Source: Argentina anserina (taxonomy: Eukaryota > Streptophyta > Magnoliopsida > Rosales > Rosaceae). Taken from it: a stretch of DNA of 64,000 nucleotides. The stretch spans positions 62,001 to 126,000 of the forward strand of contig NW_026089495.1 of assembly GCF_933775445.1 (NCBI RefSeq), in the 5' to 3' direction. The notes under the pieces were generated by a model. It was given only the letters and a program-made list of their open reading frames with translations. It ran no database searches and had not been told where the DNA came from. A program made the position numbers and the translations under genes. Shown here piece after piece: positions 51,008 to 61,984 of the stretch; position 1 is the first letter of the stretch; each line of letters begins with the position of its first letter.

Positions 51008-54000
51008 GATACTCAGTTTGAAAGAAACACACTCCCACACTTGCAAAACTCTCAAATTCAATAGAAACTCGCATCAGAAATCCGTTCAGAAAGATACTCA
51101 AACGAGAATTGAAAAGAGGCACAATTGGAATAGTAAAGATACGCAAACGATGTAAAGATACACAATTGGAATAGTAAAGAGACGCAAATAATGTAAAGAT
51201 ACTCAGTTTGAAAGAAACACACTCCCACACTTGCAAAACTCTCAAATGCAATAGAATCTCGCATCAGAAAGCCTTACAGAAAGATACTCAAACGAGAAAT
51301 GAAAAGATACACAATTGGAATAGTAAAGATACGCAAACGATGTAAAGATACTCAGTTTGAAAGAAACACACTCCCACACTTACAAAACTCTCAAATTCAA
51401 TAGAAACTCGCATCAGAAATCCGTTCAGAAAGATACTCAAACGAGAATTGAAAAGATACACAATTGGAATAGTAAAGATACGCAAACGATGTAAAGATAC
51501 ACAATTGGAATAGTAAAGATACGAAAAACGATGTAAAGATACTCAGTTTGAAGGAAACACACTCCCACACTTGCAAAACTCTCAAATGCAATAGAAACTC
51601 GCATCAGAAAGCCTTACAGAAAGATACTCAAACGAGAAATGAAAAGATACACAATTGGAATAGTAAAGATACGCAAACGATGTAAAGATACTCAGTTTGA
51701 AAGAAACACACTCCCACACTTGCAAAACTCTCAAATTCAATAGAAACTCGCATCAGAAAGCCTTACAGAAAGATACTCAAACGAGAAATGAAAAGATACA
51801 CAATTGGAATAGTAAAGATACGCAAACGATGTAAAGATACACAATTGGAATAGTAAAGATACGCAAACGATGTAAAGATACTCAGTTTGAAAGAAACACA
51901 CTCCCACACTTGCAAAACTCTCAAATGCAATAGAAACTTGCAACAGAAAGCCTTACAGAAAGATACTCAAACGAGAAATGAAAAGATACACAATTGGAAT
52001 AGTAAAGATACGCAAACGATGTAAAGATACTCAGTTTGAAAGAAACACACTCGCACACTTCAAAACTCTCAAATTCATTAGAAACTCGCATCAGATAGCC
52101 GTTCAGAAAGATACTCAAACCAGAATTGAAAAGATACACAATTGGAATAGTAAAGATACGCAAACGATGTAAAGATACTCAGTTTGAAAGAAACACACTC
52201 CCACACTTGCAAAACTCTCAAATGCAATAGAAACTCGCATCAGAAAGCCTTACAGAAAGATACTCAAACGAGAAATGAAAAGATACACAATTGGAATAGT
52301 AAAGATACGCAAACGATGTAAAGATACACAATTGGAATAGTAAAGATACGCAAACGATGTAAAGATACTCAGTTTGAAAGAAACGCACTCCCACACTTGC
52401 AAAACTCTCAAATGCAATAGAAACTCGCATCAGAAAGCCTTACAGAAAGATACTCAAACGAGAATTGAAAAGATACACAATTGGAATAGTAAAGATACGC
52501 AAACGATGTAAAGATACACAATTGGAATAGTAAAGATACGCAAACGATGTAAAGATACTCAGTTTGAAAGAAACACACTCCCACACTTGCAAAACTCTCA
52601 AATTCATTAGAAACTCGCATCAGATAGCCGTTCAGAAAGATACTCAAACCAGAATTGAAAAGATACACAATTGGAATAGTAAAGATACGCAAACGATGTA
52701 AAGATACACAATTGGAATAGTAAAGATACGCAAACGATGTAAAGATACTCAGTTTGAAAGAAATACACTCCCACACTTGCAAAACTCTCAAATTCAATAG
52801 AAACTCGCATCAGAAAGCGTTACAGAAAGATACTCAAACGAGAAATGAAAAGATACACAATTGGAATAGTAAAGATACGCAAACGATGTAAAGATACTCA
52901 GTTTGAAAGAAACACACTCCCACACTTGCAAAACTCTCAAATTAAATAGAAACTCGCATCAGAAAGCCTTATAGAAAGATACTCAAACGAGAAATGAAAA
53001 GATACACAATTGGAATAGTAAAGATACGCAAACGATGTAAAGATACTCAGTTTGATAGAAACACACTCCCACACTTGCAAAACTCTCAAATACAATAGAA
53101 ACTCGCATCAGAAGCCTTACAGAAAGATACTCAAACGAGAAATGAAAAAATACACAATTGGAATAGTAAAGATACGAAAACTATGTAAAGATACTCAGTT
53201 TGAAAGAAACACACTCCCACACTTGCAAAACTCTCAAATACAATAGAAACTCGCATCAGAAGCCTTACAGAAAGATACTCAAACGAGAAATGTAAAGGTA
53301 CACAATTGGAATAGTAAAGATACGCAAACGATATAAAGATACTCAGTTTGAAAGAAACACACACCCACAGTTGCAAAACTCTCAAATTCAATAGAAACTC
53401 GCATCAGAAAGCGTTACAGAAAGATACTCAAACGAGAAATGAAAAGATACACAATTGGAATAGTAAAGATACGCAAACGATGTAAAGATACACAATTGGA
53501 ATAGTAAAGATACGCAAACGATGTAAAGATACTCAGTTTGAAAGAAACACACTCCCACAGTTGCAAAACTCTCAAATGCAATAGAAACTCACATCAGATA
53601 GCCTTACAGAAAGATACTCAAACGAGAAATGAAAAGTTATAAAATTGGAATAGTAAATATACGCAAACGATGTAAAGATACACAATTAGAATAGTAAAGA
53701 TACGCAAACGATGTAAAGATACTCAGTTTGAAAGAAACACAGTCCCACACTTGCAAAACTCTCAAATGCAATAGAAACTCGCATCAGAAAGCCTTACAGA
53801 AAGATACTCAAACGAGAAATGAAAAGATACACAATTGGAATAGTAAAGATACGCAAACGATGTAAAGATACACAATTCGAATAGTAAAGATACGCCAACG
53901 ATGTAAAGGTACTCAGTTTGAAAGAAACACACTCCCACACTTGCAAAACTCTCAAATTCAATAGAAACTCGCATCAGAAATCCTTACAGAAAGATACTCA

Positions 54001-54734
54001 AACGAGAAATGAAAAGATACACAATTGGAATAGTAAAGATACGCAAACGATGTAAAGATACACAATTGGAATAGTAAAGATACGCCAACGATGTAAAGAT
54101 ACTCAGTTTGAAAGAAACACACTCCCACACTTGCAAAACTCTCAAATGCAATAGAAACTCGCATCAGAAAGCCTTACAGAAAGATACTCAAACGAGAAAT
54201 GAAAATATACACAATTGGAATAGTAATGATACGCAAACAATGTAAAGATACTCAGTTTGAAACAAACACACTCCCACACTTGCAAAACTCTCAAATTCAA
54301 TAGAAACTCGCATCAGAAAGCCTTACAGAAAGATACTAAAACGAGAATTGAAAAGATACACAATTGGAATAGTAAAGATACGCAAACGATGTAAAGATAC
54401 TCAGTTTGAAAGAAACACACTCCCACACTTGCAAAACTCTCAAATTCAATAGAAACTCGCATTAGAAAGCCTTACAGAAAGATACTCAAACCAGAATTGA
54501 AAACATACACAATTGGAATAGTAAAGATACGCAAACGATGTAAAGATACACAATTGGAATAGTAAAGATACGAAAACGATGTAAAGATACTCAGTTTGAA
54601 AGAAACACACTCCCACACTTGCAAAACTCTCAAATTCAATAGAAACTCGCATCAGAAAGCCTTGTAGAAAGATACTCAAACGAGAATTGAAAAGATACGC
54701 AATTGGAATAGTAAAGATACGCAAACGATGTAAA
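51008..54734 (+). repeat. 25-unit HOR, copy 2 (22 of 25 units)
   Basis: Repeats copy 1 at a constant offset of 4,174 through 22 units, including the 1-bp deletion near 52,056. Noted differences are few, for example CACTCGCACAC near 52,050, GAGAATTG against GAGAAATG near 52,462 and CAATTCGAATAG near 53,876. The last three 149-bp units of copy 1 are not present; the unit at 54,735 is different. Confidence 0.93.
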
Positions 54735-55410
54735 GATACTCAGTTTGAAAGAAACACACTCCCACACTTGCAAAACTCTCAAATTCAATAGAAACTCGCA
54801 TTAGATAGCCTTACAGAAAGATACTCAAACGAGAAATGAAAAGATACAAAATTGGAATAGTAAATATACGCAAACGATGTAAAGATACACAATTAGAATA
54901 GTAAAGATACGCCAACGATGTAAAGATACTCAGTTTGAAAGAAACACACTCCCACACTTGTAAAACTCTCAAATACAATAGAAACCCGCGTCAGAAGCCT
55001 TACAGAAAGATACTCAAACGAGAAATGAAAAGATTCACAATTGGAATAGTAAAGATACGCAAACGATGTAAAGATACTCAGTTTGAAAGAAACACACTCC
55101 CACACTTGCAAAACTCTCAAATACAATAGAAACTCGCATCAGAAGCCTTACAGAAAGATACTCAAACGAGAAATGAAAAGATACACAATTGGAATAGTAA
55201 AGATACGCAAACGATGTAAAGATACACAATTGGAATAGTAAAGATACGCAAACGATGTAAAGATACTCAGTGTGAAAGAAACACACTCCCACACGTGCAA
55301 AACTCTCAAATACAATAGAAACTCGCATCAGATAGCCTTACAGAAAGATACTCAAACGAGAAATGAAAAGGTACACAATTGGAATAGTAAAGATACGCAA
55401 ACGATGTAAA
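54735..55410 (+). repeat. Four units between two copies of the 10-unit block
   Basis: Unit lengths are 190, 148, 189 and 149. The series moves from T-type with CATTAGATAGCC into X-type units. AAACCCGCGTCAG near 54,982 recurs at 57,120 (offset 2,138), linking this stretch to the start of the next domain. Confidence 0.85.
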
Positions 55411-57062
55411 GATACTCAGTTTGAAAGAAATACACTCCCACACTTGCAAAACTCTCAAATTCAATAGAAACTCGCATCAGAAAGCGTTACAGAAAGATAC
55501 TCAAACGAGAAATGAAAAGATACACAATTGGAATAGTAAAGATACGCAAACGATGTAAAGATACTCAGTTTGAAAGAAACACACTCCCACACTTGCAAAA
55601 CTCTCAAATTAAATAGAAACTCGCATCAGAAAGCCTTACAGAATGATACTCAAACGAGAAATGAAAAGATACACAATTGGAATAGTAAAGATACGCAAAC
55701 GATGTAAAGATACTCAGTTTGATAGAAACACACTCCCACACTTGCAAAACTCTCAAATACAATAGAAACTCGCATCAGAAGCCTTACAGAAAGATACTCA
55801 AACGAGAAATGAAAAAATACACAATTGGAATAGTAAAGATACGAAAACTATGTAAAGATTCTCAGTTTGAAGGAAACACACTCCCACACTTGCAAAACTC
55901 TCAAATACAATAGAAACTCGCATCAGAAGCCTTACAGAAAGATACTCAAACGAGAAATGTAAAGGTACACAATTGGAATAGTAAAGATACGCAAACGATG
56001 TAAAGATACTCAGTTTGAAAGAAACACACACCCACAGTTGCAAAACTCTCAAATTCAATAGAGACTCGCATCAGAAAGCGTTACAGAAAGATACTCAAAC
56101 GAGAAATGAAAAGATACACAATTGGAATAGTAAAGATACGCAAACGATGTAAAGATACACAATTGGAATAGTAAAGATACGCAAACGATGTAAAGATACT
56201 CAGTTTGAAAGAAACACACTCCCACACTTGCAAAACTCTCAAATGCAATAGAAACTCACATCAGATAGCCTTACAGAAAGATACTCAAACGAGAAATGAA
56301 AAGTTATAAAATTGGAATAGTAAATATACGCAAACGATGTAAAGATACACAATTAGAATCGTAAAGATACGCAAACGATGTAAAGATACTCAGTTTTAAA
56401 GAAACACAGTCCCACACTTGCAAAACTCTCAAATGCAATAAAAACTCGCATCAAAAAGCCTTACAGAAAGATACTCAAACGAGAAATGAAAAGATACACA
56501 ATTGGAATAGTAAAGATACGCAAACGATGTAAAGATACACAATTCGAATAGTAAAGATACGCCAACGATGTAAAGGTACTCAGTTTGAAAGAAACACACT
56601 CCCACACTTGCAAAACTCTCAAATTCAATAGAAACTCGCATCAGAAATCCTTACAGAAAGATACTCAAACGAGAAATGAAAAGATACACAATTGGAATAG
56701 TAAAGATACGCAAACGATGTAAAGATACACAATTGGAATAGTAAAGATACGCCAACGATGTAAAGATACTCAGTTTGAAAGAAACACACTCCCACACTTG
56801 CAAAACTCTCAAATGCAATAGAAACTCGCATCAGAAAGCCTTACAGAAAGATACTCAAACGAGAAATGAAAAGATACACAATTGGAATAGTAATGATACG
56901 CAAACAATGTAAAGATACTCAGTTTGAAACAAACACACTCCCACACTTGCAAAACTCTCAAATTCAATAGAAACTCGCATCAGAAAGCCTTACAGAAAGA
57001 TACTAAAACGAGAATTGAAAAGATACACAATTGGAATAGTAAAGATACGCAAACGATGTAAA
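55411..57062 (+). repeat. 10-unit block of 1,652 bp, third copy
   Basis: Unit lengths are 149, 149, 148, 148, 190, 190, 190, 190, 149 and 149. It matches 52,744-54,395 (offset 2,667) and 48,570-50,221 (offset 6,841). It shares CAATTCGAATAG near 56,543 with the second copy but not the first, so it derives from the second. At 57,063 it joins directly to sequence equivalent to 54,925, skipping 529 bp. Confidence 0.93.
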
Positions 57063-57358
57063 GATACTCAGTTTGAAAGAAACACACTCCCACACTTGCA
57101 AAACTCTCAAATACAATAGAAACCCGCGTCAGAAGCCTTACAGAAAGATACTCAAACGAGAAATGAAAAGATTCACAATTGGAATAGTAAAGATACGCAA
57201 ACGATGTAAAGATACTCAGTTTGAAAGAAACACACTCCCACACTTGCAAAACTCTCAAATACAATAGAAACTCGCATTAGAAGCCTTACAGAAAGATACT
57301 CAAACGAGAAATGAAAAGATACACAATTGGAATAGTAAAGATACGCAAACGATGTAAA
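57063..57358 (+). repeat. Two X-type units at the head of the 14-unit HOR
   Basis: Two 148-bp units, the first with AAACCCGCGTCAG and GATTCACAATTGG. They match 54,925-55,2xx at an offset of 2,138 and lead into the 2,239-bp HOR. Confidence 0.85.
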
Positions 57359-59597
57359 GATACTCAGTTTGAAAGAAACACACTCCCACACTTGCAAAAC
57401 TCTCAAATACAATAGAAACTCGCATTAGAAGCCTTACAGAAAGATACGCAAACGAGAAATGAAAAGATTCACAATTGGAATAGTAAAGATACGCAAACGA
57501 TGTAAAGATACACAATTGGAATAGTAAAGATACGCAAATGATGTAGAGATACTCAGTTTGAAAGAAACACACTCCCACACTTGCAAAACTCTCAAATACA
57601 ATAGAAACTCGCATCAGAAGCCTTACAGAAAGATACTCAAACGAGAAATGAAAAGATACACAATTGGAATAGTAAAGATACGCAAACGATGTAAAGATAC
57701 TCAGTTTGAAAGAAACACACTCCCACACTTGCAAAACTCTCAAATACAATAGAAACTCGCATGAGAAGCCATACAGAAAGATACTCAAACGAGGAATCAA
57801 AAGGTACACAATTGGAATAGTAAAGATACGCAAACGATGTAAAGATACACAATTGGAATAGTAAAGATACGCAAACGATGTAAAGATACTCAGTTTGAAA
57901 GAAACACACTCCCACACTTGCAAAACTCTCAAATTAAATAGAAACTCGCATCAGAAAGCCTTACAGAAAGATACTTAAACGAGAAATGAAAAGATATACA
58001 ATTGGAATAGTAAAGATACGCAAACGATGTAAAGATACTCAGTTTGATAGAACCACACTCCCACACTTGCAAAACTCTCAAATACAATAGAAACTCGCAT
58101 CAGAAGCCTTACAGAAAGATACTCAAACGAGAAATGAAAAAATACACAATTGGAATAGTAAAGATACGAAAACTATGTAAAGATACTCAGTTTGAAAGAA
58201 ACACACTCCCACACTTGCAAAACTCTCAAATACAATAGAAACTCGTATCAGAAGCCTTACAGAAAGATACTCAAACGAGAAATGAAAAGGTACACAATTG
58301 GAATAGTAAAGATACGCAAACGATGTAAAGATACGCAGTTTGAAAGAAACACACACCCACAGTTGCAAAACTCTCAAATTCAATAGAAACTCGCATCAGA
58401 AAGCGTTACAGAAAGATACTCAAACGAGAAATGAAAAGATAAACAATTGGAATAGTAAAGATACGAAAACTATGTAAAGATACTCAGTTTGAAAGAAACA
58501 CACTCCCACACTTGCAAAACTCTCAAATACAATAGAAACTCGCATCAGAAGCCTTACAGAAAGATACTCAAACGAGAAATGAAAAGGTACACAATTGGAA
58601 TAGTAAAGATACGCAAACGATGTAAAGATACTCAGTTTGAAAGAAACACACACCCACAGTTGCAAAACTCTCAAATACAATAGAAACTCGCATTAGAAGC
58701 CTTACAGAAAGATACTCAAACGAGAAATGAAAAGATACACACTTGGAATAGTAAAGATACGCAAACGATGTAAAGATACACAATTGGAATAGTAAAGATA
58801 CGCAAACGATGTAAAGATACTCAGATTGAAAGAAACACACTCCCACACTTGCAAAACTCTCAAATACAATAGAAACTCGCATGAGAAGCCATACAGAAAG
58901 ATACTCAAACGAGGAATCAAAAGGTACACAATTGGAATAGTAAAGATACGCAAACGATGTAAAGATACACAATTGGAATAGTAAAGATACGCAAACGATG
59001 TAAAGATACTCAGTTTGAAAGAAAAACACTCCCACACTTGCAAAACTCTCAAATTAAATAGAAACTCGCATCAGAAAGCCTTACAGAAAGATACTCAAAC
59101 GAGAAATGAAAAGATATACAATTGGAATAGTAAAGATACGCAAACGATGTAAACATACTCAGTTTGATAGAACCACACTCCCACACTTGCAAAACTCTCA
59201 AATACAATAGAAACTCGCATCAGAAGCCTTACAGAAAGATACTCAAACGAGAAATGAAAAAATACACAATTGGAATAGTAAAGATACGAAAACTATGTAA
59301 AGATACTCAGTTTGAAAGAAACACACTCCCACACTTGCAAAACTCTCAAATACAATAGAAACTCGCATCAGAAGCCTTACAGAAAGATACTCAAACGAGA
59401 AATGAAAAGATTCACAATTGGAATAGTAAAGATACGCAAACGATGTAAAGATACTCAGTTTGAAAGAAACACACTCCCACACTTGCAAAACTCTCAAATA
59501 CAATAGAAACTCGCATTAGAAGCCTTACAGAAAGATACTCAAACGAGAAATGAAAAGATACACAATTGGAATAGTAAAGATACGCAAACGATGTAAA
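57359..59597 (+). repeat. 14-unit X-type HOR of 2,239 bp, copy 1
   Basis: Unit lengths are 189, 148, 189, 149, 148, 148, 149, 148, 189, 189, 149, 148, 148 and 148, which sum to 2,239. Markers are ATGATGTAGAGATAC near 57,539, CATGAGAAGCCATAC near 57,762 with GAGGAATCAAAAGG, TTGATAGAACCACAC near 58,044 and 59,164, and CACACCCACAGTTG near 58,350. Confidence 0.93.
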
Positions 59598-60865
59598 GAT
59601 ACTCAGTTGGAAAGAAACACACTCCCACACTTGCAAAACTCTCAAATACAATAGAAACTCGCATTAGAAGCCTTACAGAAAGATACGCAAACGAGAAATG
59701 AAAAGATTCACAATTGGAATAGTAAAGATACGCAAACGATGTAAAGATACACAATTGGAATAGTAAAGATACGCAAATGATGTAGAGATACTCAGTTTGA
59801 AAGAAACACACTCCCACACTTGCAAAACTCTCAAATACAATAGAAACTCGCATCAGAAGCCTTACAGAAAGATACTCAAACGAGAAATGAAAAGATACAC
59901 AATTGGAATAGTAAAGATACGCAAACGATGTAAAGATACTCAGTTTGAAAGAAACACACTCCCACACTTGCAAAACTCTCAAATACAATAGAAACTCGCA
60001 TGAGAAGCCATACAGAAAGATACTCAAACGAGGAATCAAAAGGTACACAATTGGAATAGTAAAGATACGCAAACGATGTAAAGATACACAATTGGAATAG
60101 TAAAGATACGCAAACGATGTAAAGATACTCAGTTTGAAAGAAACACACTCCCACACTTGCAAAACTCTCAAATTAAATAGAAACTCGCATCAGAAAGCCT
60201 TACAGAAAGATACTTAAACGAGAAATGAAAAGATATACAATTGGAATAGTAAAGATACGCAAACGATGTAAAGATACTCAGTTTGATAGAACCACACTCC
60301 CACACTTGCAAAACTCTCAAATACAATAGAAACTCGCATCAGAAGCCTTACAGAAAGATACTCAAACGAGAAATGAAAAAATACACAATTGGAATAGTAA
60401 AGATACGAAAACTATGTAAAGATACTCAGTTTGAAAGAAACACACTCCCACACTTGCAAAACTCTCAAATACAATAGAAACTCGTATCAGAAGCCTTACA
60501 GAAAGATACTCAAACGAGAAATGAAAAGGTACACAATTGGAATAGTAAAGATACGCAAACGATGTAAAGATACTCAGTTTGAAAGAAACACACACCCACA
60601 GTTGCAAAACTCTCAAATTCAATAGAAACTCGCATCAGAAAGCGTTACAGAAAGATACTCAAACGAGAAATGAAAAGATACACAATTGGAATAGTAAAGA
60701 TACGAAAACTATGTAAAGATACTCAGTTTGAAAGAAACACACTCCCACACTTGCAAAACTCTCAAATACAATAGAAACTCGCATCAGAAGCCTTACAGAA
60801 AGATACTCAAACGAGAAATGAAAAGGTACACAATTGGAATAGTAAAGATACGCAAACGATGTAAA
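59598..60865 (+). repeat. 14-unit HOR, copy 2 (first eight units)
   Basis: Matches copy 1 at an offset of 2,239 through eight units, then departs. Markers recur as ATGATGTAGAG near 59,778, CATGAGAAGCCATAC near 60,000 and TTGATAGAACCACAC near 60,283. Confidence 0.92.
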
Positions 60866-61350
60866 GATACTCAGTTTGAAAGAAACACACACCCACAGTT
60901 GCAAAACTCTCAAATACAATAGAAACTCGCATTAGAAGCCTTACAGAAAGATACTCAAACGAGAAATGAAAAGATATACAATTGGAATAGTAAAGATACG
61001 CAAACGATGTAAAGATACTCAGTTTGAAAGAAACACACACCCACAGTTGCAAAACTCTCAAATACAATAGAAACTCGCATTAGAAGCCTTACAGAAAGAT
61101 ACTCAAACGAGAAATGAAAAGATATACAATTGGAATAGTAAAGATACGCAAACGATGTAAAGATACTCAGTTTGATAGAACCACACTCCCACACTTGCAA
61201 AACTCTCAAATACAATAGAAACTCGCATCAGAAGCCTTACAGAAAGATACTCAAACGAGAAATGAAAAAATACACACTTGGAATAGTAAAGATACGCAAA
61301 CGATGTAAAGATACACAATTGGAATAGTAAAGATACGCAAACGATGTAAA
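60866..61350 (+). repeat. Three short X-type units with recombinant markers
   Basis: Unit lengths are 148, 148 and 189. The first two both carry CACACCCACAGTTG or lead into it and GATATACAATTGG. The third has TTGATAGAACCACAC and switches to ATACACACTTGG near 61,270, which rejoins the HOR at the position equivalent to 58,735. Confidence 0.85.
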
Positions 61351-61984
61351 GATACTCAGATTGAAAGAAACACACTCCCACACTTGCAAAACTCTCAAAT
61401 ACAATAGAAACTCGCATGAGAAGCCATACAGAAAGATACTCAAACGAGGAATCAAAAGGTACACAATTGGAATAGTAAAGATACGCAAACGATGTAAAGA
61501 TACACAATTGGAATAGTAAAGATACGCAAACGATGTAAAGATACTCAGTTTGAAAGAAACACACTCCCACACTTGCAAAACTCTCAAATTAAATAGAAAC
61601 TCGCATCAGAAAGCCTTACAGAAAGATACTCAAACGAGAAATGAAAAGATATACAATTGGAATAGTAAAGATACGCAAACGATGTAAACATACTCAGTTT
61701 GATAGAACCACACTCCCACACTTGCAAAACTCTCAAATACAATAGAAACTCGCATCAGAAGCCTTACAGAAAGATACTCAAACGAGAAATGAAAAAATAC
61801 ACAATTGGAATAGTAAAGATACGAAAACTATGTAAAGATACTCAGTTTGAAAGAAACACACTCCCACACTTGCAAAACTCTCAAATACAATAGAAACTCG
61901 CATCAGAAGCCTTACAGAAAGATACTCAAACGAGAAATGAAAAGGTACACAATTGGAATAGTAAAGATACGCAAACGATGTAAA
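61351..61984 (+). repeat. 14-unit HOR fragment (four units)
   Basis: Unit lengths are 189, 189, 149 and 148. It matches 58,816-about 59,405 at an offset of 2,535, including GTAAACATACTCAG near 61,685 and GAGGAATCAAAAGG near 61,446. Confidence 0.9.
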
